Shown one piece after another: positions 17,201 through 25,758 of a DNA stretch of 53,207 nucleotides. Every line of letters starts with the position of its first letter. The stretch's first letter is position 1. The stretch comes from Bacteroidales bacterium (GTDB lineage Bacteria; Bacteroidota; Bacteroidia; Bacteroidales; WCHB1-69): assembly GCA_017394765.1 (NCBI GenBank), contig JAFPXF010000081.1, positions 1-53,207 of the forward strand. The letters are read 5' to 3'. A model generated the notes under the pieces. That model did no database searches and was not told the DNA's origin. It saw only the letters and a list, made by a program, of their open reading frames with translations. A program made the translations under genes and the position numbers.

Positions 17201-19310
17201 CCTGGTTGAAGATGTGTGATGCCGTTTCCCCCACATAGCTGCTGCCGCCAATGTGCCATGTGTAATCCGATGGGTTAGAGACGGGTGATGTCACGTAAAA
17301 GTTGGCGTTGTCCCCCTGGCAGACAGGGGTGCTGTAGGAAATGGTCGGCGTTGGAACGTCTATGGTGGTGAGCAGGAACGTCTCCGCGTATTCTGCGCCC
17401 GAACAGTAGGTCCGTTTCAGGGTCACCATAGCGTATGACGGCTGGTTGTTTGCAAGGTGGTTCACCAATATGGTCACACTGTTGCTGAGATGGTCGCCTT
17501 GTATGGAGGCGGCGCCCGCAGGCGATATGGTCCATTCGTACAGCACATTTTCCTGCCAGGGAACCGTCCGGTTGAGTGTGTCGCCCGCACATACTGAAAC
17601 CGAAGAGGGCAGTCCGGATGCCGCCAGCTGGAAAGCGGCCACCTCGTGGAGGTAGGCGGCAGAACGGCAGCCGTTCTCCGCATCGATCTGATAGACGGCC
17701 ACATCGCACACATCGCTACCATAGTTGATGGTCACTTCATCACCGTTCTCGGTATTATAAGGGGCGCAAAGCTGCACCCACTCCAAATAGTAGTTGGGAT
17801 GTGCAGGGGTGGCACTTAGCAGAATGGAGCTCCCTATGCAGGCCGTGTGAGGCCCATCCGTGCCGGTCAGTGCCGATGGATTGTCAAGAACGGTGACCAA
17901 ATATTCAGCATCATCACAATAGTTGCTGTTGGAGGCCACTATTCTATATCTGCCGGCAGCGTTAAAGGTATAGCTGAGGGCAACATCGTTTGTGCTGTAT
18001 ATCTGCGTATTGCTCTGGTCATACACCCTCCAGGCCACACTGTTGCCGTGCCACGTGGTGTAATGCCCGGTTGCGCCTTTGCAAAGGGTGTTGTCACCGG
18101 AATTGATGCTCATAGTGTCCTTGACCACGATGGTCTTGGCCGCAGTGTCCGGCCCGCAACCGAGAAAGTCGCATTCATAGGTGGCTTTCAGCGTGTATGT
18201 CCCTGTTTGGCCGAAATGAAGCAGGATCCGGTTCTGCCCCTCTGTGTTGGCGATGTTGACCCCGGCAGGAGGGAGAACCTGCCAGGAGTAGGATGTCGAG
18301 CCCCACACTGGAAGTTCAAACTGCTGCACATCGCCCACACAAACCACATCCGGGCCAGATATTGAAGCGTTTTGCGATATTATGGGGATTTTTATTGAGG
18401 TCAATACATTGCAGGGCGACTCACAATGAGAGGCATCTATGGAGATAACGCCGTATCCGGAAGACGGGTTCCCCCACTGGACATTAATGGTGGCCGGACC
18501 GGACGAGTCAACGGTATAGGTACCCCCCTCCACACTCCACAAATATTGGGAACAATAGGGTTCTGGCAGGGTATAGGTTTCCTGAGAGCCTGCACAGACT
18601 GTTCCATAGCACGAGAGCTTGAGGGCCTCCGACTTCATAACTTTGAGCGTGATTTCCTCATAGCCCTCGCAACCGCATTCGTTCTGAACACGATGAACGA
18701 TAACATATTCTCCCGTTTGGCTTGCCGTTATCGTATGGTTTGGGGTGGAGGCATCCCCGAACGGAGTCTCCCAAAGACAACCCACTATGGGTGTCTGGCC
18801 TGCAAGGCTCATATCCATCAGGTCAACAGTCTCATTAAGACAGACTTCAATTATTTTAGTGCCGTACTGGTCTATATAATAGGCCGGCACTGTTGCGGAT
18901 TCTATCTGCGGAGACTCCATCAGCAGCACACACGCCTCCGCCGTGCAGGTGTTGGTGTCGGAGGTGACCACGTTCACGGATATGTTTCCGACATCATTAT
19001 TGTTACCCCACGTAACCACCGCCGTGCGGTTCTGATTGGTCAGATAATAGGAAGAAGAACCTGATATGGTCCAAAAATACTGGACTCCATTGGGGCAGAC
19101 TGCCGTATATTCTACTGTATTGCCCTTGCAGGCCGCCAGACAGTTCTCGAAGCCCTGTTCCCACAAATACGGCTTCTCCCTGATATATTCCGTCAGGAGG
19201 CATTCGGAGTCAAAATCAGTGTTGATGTACAGGTCGCACCCCGACTGCGCCTGCGCGAATAACATACCGCAAAGCAAAAGTGGCAGCAAAAAGTGTTGGG
19301 GTCTCTTCAT
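14214..19310 (-). CDS. Giant PKD-repeat surface protein with T9SS type A sorting domain
   Basis: A ~1698-residue exported protein: signal peptide (FLLPLLLCGMLFAQAQS), then about ten PKD-like/Ig-like modules. Many have the pattern C-x-G ... Y-x-W ... followed by W/F-G and a terminal Cys-containing strand, with one classical PKD motif SFIWDFGDGTYLEG. The cysteine content is high. The last ~80 residues (LAPNPAKDEVAVMG ... YIIRVVTTDKQVHYLKLVKQ) are a type A sorting domain, so the protein should cross the outer membrane by T9SS and be attached to the surface. The ATG at 19310 is preferred; a TTG lies five codons upstream. It is 18 bp downstream of the next T9SS gene. The function is presumably adhesive. 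The segment around 15950-16400 is visibly more AT-rich than its flanks. Confidence 0.88.
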   Translation of the reverse strand: MKRPQHFLLPLLLCGMLFAQAQSGCDLYINTDFDSECLLTEYIREKPYLWEQGFENCLAACKGNTVEYTAVCPNGVQYFWTISGSSSYYLTNQNRTAVVTWGNNNDVGNISVNVVTSDTNTCTAEACVLLMESPQIESATVPAYYIDQYGTKIIEVCLNETVDLMDMSLAGQTPIVGCLWETPFGDASTPNHTITASQTGEYVIVHRVQNECGCEGYEEITLKVMKSEALKLSCYGTVCAGSQETYTLPEPYCSQYLWSVEGGTYTVDSSGPATINVQWGNPSSGYGVISIDASHCESPCNVLTSIKIPIISQNASISGPDVVCVGDVQQFELPVWGSTSYSWQVLPPAGVNIANTEGQNRILLHFGQTGTYTLKATYECDFLGCGPDTAAKTIVVKDTMSINSGDNTLCKGATGHYTTWHGNSVAWRVYDQSNTQIYSTNDVALSYTFNAAGRYRIVASNSNYCDDAEYLVTVLDNPSALTGTDGPHTACIGSSILLSATPAHPNYYLEWVQLCAPYNTENGDEVTINYGSDVCDVAVYQIDAENGCRSAAYLHEVAAFQLAASGLPSSVSVCAGDTLNRTVPWQENVLYEWTISPAGAASIQGDHLSNSVTILVNHLANNQPSYAMVTLKRTYCSGAEYAETFLLTTIDVPTPTISYSTPVCQGDNANFYVTSPVSNPSDYTWHIGGSSYVGETASHIFNQAGNQAFTLEYHPYPSCPAVVVSGTMEVVPAPVVAPYFDGQNVGVIYYPNASYVWEVNGNTQQFNSNVCPYTTTGTYCCTVTYTTTPSCSSSGCITIAGSNPGGDCIAMSCSSSVACATATVSLTNNSGGDVLWSITPQISGNAFTYTDNTSASIAFSYPGAYTVRGTATVNGQCYMGTTTCTIECVPDFSLSYTCNNPVAFEDRTLCLTSGLIASRNIYIQETGITYNNVGSSTTFPLSSFVLGGANHITLTVYLSNGQQCQITKELVIDALPSITSLNISQYMCEGTPFLFSANATGSSFIWDFGDGTYLEGNNVYHAFANSSTVSLVVYNEDGCSISSNPAYVFVVHNDIQAGYLSAIGQDVCPGTSRQLKFIPHIPYINNYYWEFSTNSVTDNTYDIYQTGDYHVLVENTYGCKKERMKNVRFLNAPTARITGKTTCCLGEEVKLNGNTGSSNSYTWTITGPSYSHTFTTSNITFTPAQPGTYNVTLDVTNTSSGCTKTATCTLTVHQQPAAPPISFYLNKCIHKPPVYVHSTTGQDLLWSNGFHGVDAEYYVPGFLTAHYIDPTTGCPSERSTLFIPPAPNYDALLTGCYGRCKKEIPDTLHTYGIYPYAPSSFHWGWYENGVWSTGGNTLYANLPLNNFGSYYLETQYGNGCASTSPAFTLEDEEPCPCDSIDIDLATRCEMADDCSLYYTMDIFIHNNGSQPVTFDQLFARSSYAGLSANPLPVTIAPGGSEMVHVEFGFLDFANPYITFTLLNAGLGCETSFTVYFDWHECVEEGCELVDDFEAVFEPDLSTPHQTSYFKVHLLFSPNASNLQALWCDPPQLLNYYYSPPVDVYALLMLNYAQLTQMAMAGEEICLHAIICDDGTPCHVIYCVPAEDILNEISEDMRQLTDSITADNDTSIRRLQADTAIPIAAKPYLAPNPAKDEVAVMGIEPENVAEITILTMQGSQIAAYRNDYRFNVSRLAKASYIIRVVTTDKQVHYLKLVKQ

Positions 19311-19328
19311 AATTGTTGATTTCAAGGG

Positions 19329-21335
19329 TTAAAACTCCGATTTGACAAACTTGTTGATTTGAAAACTCCCGTTGCAACAAGTTTTGACAAAATACATCCC
19401 GTTAGGCAGGAAGGAAATGTTGAGTGTGGCTTTATGTTCAAGCACATCCTGACGGAGAATCTCTTTCCCATTCATATCAAGAACAATGACGTACTCGATT
19501 GGAGAATCTTCATTCTCGACGTATATTGTGTTTGCGGCGGGATTGGGATAAAGTCTGACGGAACTTCCGCTGTAAACCGCAATCCCTATCGTATCCTCCG
19601 GGTACGGTACCAAAATGGACGGGTCGGAACGAAGGGCGACGACCGCGTGGCTATGCTGGTGGTCATCGAAATTGAGGGTTAGGTCATGGCCGAAGATCAG
19701 ATCTTGGTTCGCTACAATATTACAAAGAATATAACCATCGTCATTCACTGCCACGCCCTGCCTGGCACTATGATTCTTTGACATATACCAAATGGTGTCT
19801 GCACGGTCAAAAGTTCCGTTAACATTAAAATAATTCAGAAGATAGTAACTATTGTAATAATTTCTGCATATACCTAAAAAATGATTATTAGTAACTGCCG
19901 GCACAGAACTCTTCCCTAAATCCAATGTGGTTTTCTCTCCAGGGACTACTCCACAACTTTCAAACGCCCCATTATCTTTGTTAAATCTGGCAAAATAGGA
20001 GGAGTATTGGCTGATGGGAACTATGTTACTATCATCTCCAAAAGAATAATCAGCACTTAATCCATCAAGTAGCTCAGCGTAGCCCATAAGATAAACTGAC
20101 TGCTCTTTCAAGCAATTGTCTGTCCATACAACAGAGTTGTTAAAAGGAGCATCTTCTGGGTTTCTCACAAAAGCTTGGCTTGCCCATTGAACATTGCCAT
20201 CTGAATCGTATTTAATGATGAATGGCAAGCTATGAGCAAGTCCATGATCAGATATAGTTGCATAATGTGTGCTATCCCAAAAAAATCTCATAGGATATTG
20301 ATTATATTCATCATACAAAAACACACCTCCAATTGAACCAGAAAGATACAGATTGTCGTTTTCATCAATATTCATACCTCCAACGTATGGGATAAAAATA
20401 GGAGGATAGTCTGTGTGAGTTGGACTTGGAGAGGCAAGACCTTCTGTACTCGCTACAACCGCCTTCATCCATTCTAATGTCCAATTGGACGTAAATTTAT
20501 ACAGCATAATATTATTAACGACATAGCCAGGTTCGGTGCAATTTTCCGATAAAAAGAAATTATATATTTTAGTAGAGTCCTCATCAATCACAATTGTATA
20601 TGGTAAGGTGTCACTTCCCCCATATTGTGTTGGAGTAGCGATATACGTGTTTTCATAGCTGTCTATGCAAATGGGATAGGCACCAGTCAGTCCTCTACCC
20701 AACGGCATCGCATCTTGTTGGCCATTGTATAACTCCCTAGTCAATGATTTTACAAAGTGGCTCTGCACAGTGTTTCCGTCTAAATCTAAAAAAACAAAGT
20801 AAGTATAGGCACCAAATGTAAAAGGTGGGTTATGCTCGATAGACGGGTATGACTGCGCTACCTGTTGGGTAATTAGAGTGTCTATAAACCACAATTGTTT
20901 GCCGAGACCACCATCCCACGAATACTCCCCTGCAATAACAATACGATTATCATAGAGGTACATATCATACGGCATATTGCTCATATCATAGCTGCTTTTT
21001 ATCACCTTTTCCCACAATAAATTTCCATTCACATCAAACTTTGCCAAGACTGTTCCCGGAGTGTTTGCAGCAATAATTGATACTTGACTACAAAAGTAAG
21101 AAGACTGGTTTTGGTCATATATTCGAGCATTGCCGCCAAAGTTGCCGAAAACATAAACATTTCCATCGTCATCAAAGGCAGTGCGCACGATGTAATTGTA
21201 TGGATTCGTACTGTTCAGCGGGTCATCGTTGCCCGTCCAGTAGTTGGCCCACTTCCACTCGCCCTGGGCGGAGGCGGCGAGGGTGATGAAAAGGGTGGCG
21301 AGGATTGCGAAGAAAAGGGGTATTTGTTTTTTCAT
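19329..21335 (-). CDS. Secreted propeller-like protein with T9SS type A sorting domain
   Basis: A 668-residue exported protein. After a signal peptide (cleavage near ITLAASAQG) come repeated YVFGNFGG, LYLSGSIGG, YLMGYAE and YDSDGNVQWASQ-type units. These are characteristic of SBBP/NHL-like beta-propellers in which each blade reports a value from 'D.dGN..W'. The C-terminal ~75 residues (VRLYPNPAANTIYVEN ... GMYFVKTCCNGSFQINKFVK) are a T9SS type A sorting domain. The first ~50 codons are GC-rich and the body markedly AT-rich. A weak promoter-like TATCTTTA is at 21393-21400, so it may begin its own unit or be read from tolC. Confidence 0.85.
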   Translation of the reverse strand: MKKQIPLFFAILATLFITLAASAQGEWKWANYWTGNDDPLNSTNPYNYIVRTAFDDDGNVYVFGNFGGNARIYDQNQSSYFCSQVSIIAANTPGTVLAKFDVNGNLLWEKVIKSSYDMSNMPYDMYLYDNRIVIAGEYSWDGGLGKQLWFIDTLITQQVAQSYPSIEHNPPFTFGAYTYFVFLDLDGNTVQSHFVKSLTRELYNGQQDAMPLGRGLTGAYPICIDSYENTYIATPTQYGGSDTLPYTIVIDEDSTKIYNFFLSENCTEPGYVVNNIMLYKFTSNWTLEWMKAVVASTEGLASPSPTHTDYPPIFIPYVGGMNIDENDNLYLSGSIGGVFLYDEYNQYPMRFFWDSTHYATISDHGLAHSLPFIIKYDSDGNVQWASQAFVRNPEDAPFNNSVVWTDNCLKEQSVYLMGYAELLDGLSADYSFGDDSNIVPISQYSSYFARFNKDNGAFESCGVVPGEKTTLDLGKSSVPAVTNNHFLGICRNYYNSYYLLNYFNVNGTFDRADTIWYMSKNHSARQGVAVNDDGYILCNIVANQDLIFGHDLTLNFDDHQHSHAVVALRSDPSILVPYPEDTIGIAVYSGSSVRLYPNPAANTIYVENEDSPIEYVIVLDMNGKEILRQDVLEHKATLNISFLPNGMYFVKTCCNGSFQINKFVKSEF

Positions 21336-21392
21336 AATAGTAGATTTAAAGGGGGGGGGATAGTTTGTTGTATTTAATTATAATTCAAGCGG

Positions 21393-21400
21393 TAAAGATA
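21393..21400 (-). promoter_or_regulatory. Weak -7-like box upstream of the T9SS gene pair
   Basis: TATCTTTA on the minus strand differs from TAnnTTTG at the last base only, 58 bases before the start at 21335. Confidence 0.35.
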
Positions 21401-21420
21401 AAAAAAATTCTTTTGCCATT

Positions 21421-21469
21421 ATCTATTGGTCTTAAGTCTAAAGTCTTCCGTCTTAATTCTCAATTCTCC
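21421..21469. repeat. Heptamer tract overlapping the tolC stop codon
   Basis: On the minus strand: GGAGAAT, TGAGAAT, TAAGACG, GAAGACT, TTAGACT, TAAGACC, AATAGAT. All seven share AGA at positions 3-5 of the 7-nt unit. The first units are the last codons and the stop of the tolC gene. Confidence 0.75.
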
Positions 21470-22836
21470 ACTCCCAACGTTGCGTCTAAGTTGGCTTTCG
21501 CGGTGAGGTAGTTGAAGATGGACTGACAGTAGGTGAGCCGGGTGCTGGTGAGCGTCAGCTCGGCATTGTTCAGATCCAGCCAGGTATTCATTCCCACCTC
21601 ATACTGCTTCTGGGCTATCTCGTACGCCTTCTGCGCCTGAAGCATCGTCTCGCGGTCGGCGGCAATGCTCTCCATAGCCTGCTGCATATCGTTCAGATAA
21701 CTCTGCACCCCGACACGGAGGTTTCGCTCCACATCCAACCGCTGGTCCTGCATATTCTGGATGTTCAAGTCCGACTGCTTCAGTTTGTAGGAGGTGGCCA
21801 CCCACGAGACAATCGGCACCTGCAGCGAGAGCGCCACATACGAATAGGGATAGTTGGTGAACTTACCGCCGTCGTCGCCCATACCTGAATACTGGAACGC
21901 GCCAGCCAAGGCAAGCATCGGCAGGGAGGAACCGCGAATAATCTTCTTGGACTGCTCCAACTCACGGATGCCCAAGTCCAATTGGCGCAAGGCGGAGTTC
22001 TGGGCCAACTGGATTTCCTGTTCCGACGGCATCTTGGCACTGAGCACCCCCTGTTCGTAGTCGGAGAGGTTGCCGTCGAAAATGACGGGCTCGTCCATAT
22101 TCATTCCCAACAGAACCTTGAGACGCATAATGGCCAGACGCACACTCTTTTCGGCGGAGGTGACAGCCGGACGCTGGTTCTGCAACGCCACGTCGGAACG
22201 CAACTTCTCGAACTCGGAGACCAGGCCCTGGTTGAACGAGTTGGTCACCAGCTGGTTGCTGGCCTCCAACTGGGCATAGCTCTTTTGCAGCACATCATAC
22301 GATTGCTTGGCCAATAAATATATATAGTAGGCCTGTTTCACCTGATTCACCAAATCCAATTTGGAGGAGCGAGCCGCTTCCTGGGCCAGTTCGATGTCCA
22401 TCGCGCTGAGCTTGAGGTTCGACCAGAGCGGGAAGGCAATAATCGGCAGGCTCAGGTTGGCGCCGACGGAATAGGTGTTGTCGCGGCCCACCTTGATGTT
22501 CATCGTCTGGCCGCCCATATCCATCGACATCGTCTGCTTGAGCAGCGTGCGGTTGTAGTTCGAGGCAATCGACACATCCGGGAAGAGCGCGGCAATCTGC
22601 TCTTTACGATAGAGTTGCTTGATCTGCACGTCCCGGTCGGCGATGCGCATCGTGGGCGTTTCCGAAAGCGCAATCTGTATCGCCTTGTCCAGGTTCACGT
22701 GAACGGAGTCCTGCCCATATACATTATTATGTATGCACAAGAACAGGAACACCGCGATTCCACAAAAGATCCGCACCAGTCCGTTAGTTTTGGCGAAATT
22801 TCCGTCTCTTCCAGTACAATTCATCTTCCTAATCAT
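21460..22836 (-). CDS. TolC-family outer membrane efflux protein
   Basis: A 458-residue outer-membrane channel subunit of tripartite efflux systems. An N-terminal signal peptide ends near NVYGQDS, and mature helical regions carry the family pattern: LDKAIQIALSETPTMRIADR at the first helix and NAELTLTSTRLTYCQSIFNY near the C terminus. TolC trimers form a beta-barrel with a periplasmic alpha-tunnel that docks on the adaptor. It starts the leftward cluster with a TATTTTTG promoter 63 bases upstream. The partner adaptor and pump lie downstream beyond two T9SS protein genes. Confidence 0.93.
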   Translation of the reverse strand: MIRKMNCTGRDGNFAKTNGLVRIFCGIAVFLFLCIHNNVYGQDSVHVNLDKAIQIALSETPTMRIADRDVQIKQLYRKEQIAALFPDVSIASNYNRTLLKQTMSMDMGGQTMNIKVGRDNTYSVGANLSLPIIAFPLWSNLKLSAMDIELAQEAARSSKLDLVNQVKQAYYIYLLAKQSYDVLQKSYAQLEASNQLVTNSFNQGLVSEFEKLRSDVALQNQRPAVTSAEKSVRLAIMRLKVLLGMNMDEPVIFDGNLSDYEQGVLSAKMPSEQEIQLAQNSALRQLDLGIRELEQSKKIIRGSSLPMLALAGAFQYSGMGDDGGKFTNYPYSYVALSLQVPIVSWVATSYKLKQSDLNIQNMQDQRLDVERNLRVGVQSYLNDMQQAMESIAADRETMLQAQKAYEIAQKQYEVGMNTWLDLNNAELTLTSTRLTYCQSIFNYLTAKANLDATLGVEN

Positions 22837-22898
22837 ATTTATAATTGCTTTATTATCAATATATTAATTACAACAATACCCTTTTTGGGCAGAAAGCG

Positions 22899-22906
22899 CA
22901 AAAATA
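22899..22906 (-). promoter_or_regulatory. Promoter -7 box for tolC
   Basis: TATTTTTG on the minus strand, 63 bases upstream of the tolC start. Divergent from the Nudix gene box at 22955. Confidence 0.65.
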
Positions 22907-22954
22907 TAAAAAAACACAATACAATGTGTACAAAATACACTTAAATATTTTTTG

Positions 22955-22962
22955 TATTTTTG
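22955..22962 (+). promoter_or_regulatory. Promoter -7 box for the Nudix gene
   Basis: TATTTTTG followed by GCC, 46 bases before the start codon at 23009. Confidence 0.65.
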
Positions 22963-23008
22963 CCGCGCTAAAATCATCAGAAAACACAATATACCAAAAG
23001 AAGCAAAT

Positions 23009-23701
23009 ATGGGTGAGAAAGGCAAATATTGTTATGACTACTGGCGGCCGGCGGTAACTGCCGACAATGTAGTGTTCTGTTTTGACGGCAGCCATCTGAA
23101 CGTGCTGCTGATCAAGCGCGGGCGGGAGCCGTACAAGGACTGTTGGGCCTTCCCGGGCGGTTTTCTCGAGGAAAACGAGACCCTGGAGGAGGCCGCACGC
23201 CGTGAACTGAAGGAGGAGACGGGACTGGAACCGCTCTATATGGAGGAGATTGGCGCTTTCAGCGGTGTGGACCGTGACCCGAGGGGGCGCGTCATCAGCG
23301 GGGGCTTCTACTCCGTGGTGTCACCCACCGACAAAGAGCGGGCCATTGCCGGCGACGATGCCGCACAGGCCTGCTGGTTCCCCGTCAACGAGTTGCCCGC
23401 ACTGGCCTTCGACCACGCCGAGGTCTTCCGCAAGGCCCTTATCCACCTGCGCATCGGCTTCCACCTCATCCCCGTGGCATTCCTGCTGTTGGGCGACCTC
23501 TTCACCATCCCGGATATCCAGCGGCTCTACACGGATGTCTTCTGCCGTACATTCGACCGCCGCAATTTCCAGAAACGGGTCCTGAAGCTCGGCTTAGTGG
23601 ACCCTGTGGAGGAGCCGGAACGGTCGAAACGTCTGCCCAGGCGCTACCGTTTCAACGAGGAGGCGTATTATCAATTACGGAAAAAAGTGATGAAATTCTG
23701 A
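23009..23701 (+). CDS. Nudix-domain protein with C-terminal winged helix (NrtR/AraR-like regulator)
   Basis: A 230-residue protein. The N-terminal Nudix domain carries a complete Nudix box (GGFLEENETLEEAARREL then KEETGL), so hydrolase activity is possible. The C-terminal ~90 residues (FTIPDIQRLYTDVF ... KRLPRRYRFNEEAYYQL) resemble the winged-helix domain of NrtR-type repressors. In Bacteroides, related proteins regulate pentose use (AraR). In other bacteria they regulate NAD metabolism. Neighbours (tolC divergent, MATE convergent) do not reveal the regulon. The ATG at 23009 fits the domain start. Confidence 0.87.
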   Translation: MGEKGKYCYDYWRPAVTADNVVFCFDGSHLNVLLIKRGREPYKDCWAFPGGFLEENETLEEAARRELKEETGLEPLYMEEIGAFSGVDRDPRGRVISGGFYSVVSPTDKERAIAGDDAAQACWFPVNELPALAFDHAEVFRKALIHLRIGFHLIPVAFLLLGDLFTIPDIQRLYTDVFCRTFDRRNFQKRVLKLGLVDPVEEPERSKRLPRRYRFNEEAYYQLRKKVMKF

Positions 23702-23706
23702 AGTCT

Positions 23707-25044
23707 CTAAGGCATTTCGCGCAGCGCCCGGCCACAGAGGATGGCCGCCATTGAGATAGAGAACACGTCGGCAATGGGCTGGGCGATAATCATACCGAAC
23801 ATTCCGAAAAGCCAAGTCCCCAAATAGAGGAGCGGGATAAAGAAGAGCCCGTGCCTCCCGATGGCCACGAGGGTGGCGCTCACTGTTTTCCGGATATTCT
23901 GCAGGTACATATTGGCGATAACGACAAATCCCACCAAAGGGAAGGTGTAGCATTGGTAACGCAGCACCTGCGCGCCTATGTCTATCACATCGGCATCTTC
24001 GGCACGGAACAGCGTGATGATGCCGGTGGCAAAGACTATGCCGAGGACGCTTACCACCACGCAATACACCGTCGCCACCACCACACTGAAGTTGAAAGCC
24101 TTGCGCACGCGCGCGTAGAGGCCTGCGCCGTAGTTGAACCCGCAGACAGGCTGGAAGCCCTGGCCGAACCCCAGCAGGGCGGCCATCACGAGAGCCATCA
24201 CCCGGTTGACCACCGAGAATGCCGCCACCGCCGCATCGCCGTAGCCAGCCGCCAGATTGTTGACACACAACGACACCACACTGATGAGACTTTGGCGCAC
24301 CAGGGAGGGCAGTCCGCCCGCCACTATCTCGCGGAACTGTTCAAGCGTGGGCTTGAAAAGGCGCAAACGGATGTGGATGCCACCGTTGCGCCCGATGATG
24401 GCGAACATAATCCAGAAACTGATGAATTGGGAAATGGCCGTGGCAAGACCGGCGCCGGCCACGCCCATATCCAACCCGAAGATGAACAATGGGTCGAGGG
24501 CGATGTTGAGCACCACACCGGAGAGGATGCCAATCATCGAGAGCGTCGCATTGCCCTGCAGACGCATCTGGTTATTCATCACAAACACACCCGACATAAA
24601 AGGGGTGCAAAGCAGGATATATCCGAAGTAGGGTCGCGCTACCGGCAGAATGGTCTCCGTGGAACCGAAGAAACGCAACAGCGGATCCATAAACAGGAAA
24701 CCGCAAATTGCCATAAAGGTGGTCAAGATGATGGCGGAGAAAAAGCCCGTGGCGGCCATCGCCTCGGCCTCCTTGAACTTGCGGGCGCCCAGGGCGTTGG
24801 AGATGAAGATGCCCGACCCCTGGCCGAGGAAGAAGGAGATGGCCTGCAACAGGGTCATATAGACGAAGACGATGCCGAGGGCGGCTGTGGACTGCGTGTC
24901 GATTTTGCCCACGAAGAAGGTGTCCACCACGTTGTAGAAGCCCGTGGCGAGCATACAGACCATCGAGGGGACGGCCATTTCGCACACCAGACGCCCAACA
25001 GGCTGGGTGGTCATCTTCTCATGCTTTGCATCTCGCTGATTCAC
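23707..25044 (-). CDS. MATE family efflux transporter
   Basis: A ~445-residue polytopic membrane protein with twelve predicted helices in two homologous halves. MATE-type features include VGRLVCEMAVPSMVCMLATG at the N terminus and TFFVGKIDTQSTAALGI. MATE pumps exchange Na+ or H+ for drugs or metabolites. The given start is a GTG. An ATG at 25014 (MTTQPVGRL) is an equally good or better start. Its 3' end is five bases from the convergent Nudix gene. A TATTTTTG promoter box is at 25086-25093. Confidence 0.92.
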   Translation of the reverse strand: MNQRDAKHEKMTTQPVGRLVCEMAVPSMVCMLATGFYNVVDTFFVGKIDTQSTAALGIVFVYMTLLQAISFFLGQGSGIFISNALGARKFKEAEAMAATGFFSAIILTTFMAICGFLFMDPLLRFFGSTETILPVARPYFGYILLCTPFMSGVFVMNNQMRLQGNATLSMIGILSGVVLNIALDPLFIFGLDMGVAGAGLATAISQFISFWIMFAIIGRNGGIHIRLRLFKPTLEQFREIVAGGLPSLVRQSLISVVSLCVNNLAAGYGDAAVAAFSVVNRVMALVMAALLGFGQGFQPVCGFNYGAGLYARVRKAFNFSVVVATVYCVVVSVLGIVFATGIITLFRAEDADVIDIGAQVLRYQCYTFPLVGFVVIANMYLQNIRKTVSATLVAIGRHGLFFIPLLYLGTWLFGMFGMIIAQPIADVFSISMAAILCGRALREMP

Positions 25045-25085
25045 TGAATTATATCAATATAATTTGACAAATTGAAAAAGGAGTG

Positions 25086-25093
25086 CAAAAATA
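25086..25093 (-). promoter_or_regulatory. Promoter -7 box for the MATE gene
   Basis: TATTTTTG on the minus strand, 42 bases before the GTG start. Confidence 0.6.
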
Positions 25094-25155
25094 CATTTAT
25101 TTCAAGTGCGCAAGGAACGGGCGAAAGAAAACAGATGGCAGACGATAATTTTTCG

Positions 25156-25163
25156 TACCTTTG
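25156..25163 (+). promoter_or_regulatory. Promoter -7 box for the nucleosidase/fucosidase pair
   Basis: TACCTTTG followed by CGCCC, 22 bases before the ATG at 25185. An alternative upstream start at 25161 would fall inside this element, supporting the ATG. Confidence 0.65.
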
Positions 25164-25184
25164 CGCCCTAAATTTTCACTCAAT

Positions 25185-25751
25185 ATGAAAGCAGTCTTAT
25201 TTGCCGCAGTGCCCGAAGAGGTGGGCACATTGGCAGACACAACCCATTTCACCGGCATCGGACGCGAGAATGCCACACGCGCCATGGTACAATTCATGGA
25301 GCAACATCAAGGAGAGCCGCTGCACATCCTCAATATCGGCACTGTCGGCTCGCACGACAAGCCCGTAGGCACTCTGCTGCGCATCAAGGAGATCATCTCC
25401 GCCGGCGAGCCCTTCAACGAGCAGCGCATGCTCACCGCACCGCTGCCCTTCGAATGCCCCGGTCTGGAAGAGGCCGTGCTGTACTCCTCCGACTGTTTCG
25501 TCTCCCCGAACGTGTTCACCCCGCAATATCTTGAAAGCATCAAGAAAAAAGCCGACTGCTTCGACATGGAGTCCGCCGCCCTCTTCACGGTGGCGCAGTG
25601 CTACGGTGTCCCCTACTCCTCCATCAAGATTGTCTCCGACAACCTTGATGTCACCATCGATGTCTGGCGGGAGCGAGTGGTCGAGCTGTCAAAGAGACTC
25701 GTTGCATTCGTTGAGGACTTGAAGTCAGAAGCAAACCACTTTGAACCATAA
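25185..25751 (+). CDS. Nucleoside phosphorylase/MTAN-like nucleosidase
   Basis: A 188-residue member of the PNP/MTAN superfamily. It is shorter than typical MTA/SAH nucleosidases (~230) but keeps the key positions: AAVPEE at the N terminus, NIGTVGS as the phosphate/ribose loop, FDMESAAL with the ribose-binding Glu, and IVSDNLD with the catalytic Asp. The likely reaction is hydrolysis of a purine nucleoside thioether or of another N-glycosidic bond. It is the first gene of a two-gene unit; the fucosidase ATG follows its stop by seven bases. Confidence 0.83.
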   Translation: MKAVLFAAVPEEVGTLADTTHFTGIGRENATRAMVQFMEQHQGEPLHILNIGTVGSHDKPVGTLLRIKEIISAGEPFNEQRMLTAPLPFECPGLEEAVLYSSDCFVSPNVFTPQYLESIKKKADCFDMESAALFTVAQCYGVPYSSIKIVSDNLDVTIDVWRERVVELSKRLVAFVEDLKSEANHFEP

Positions 25752-25758
25752 ACCTGAT

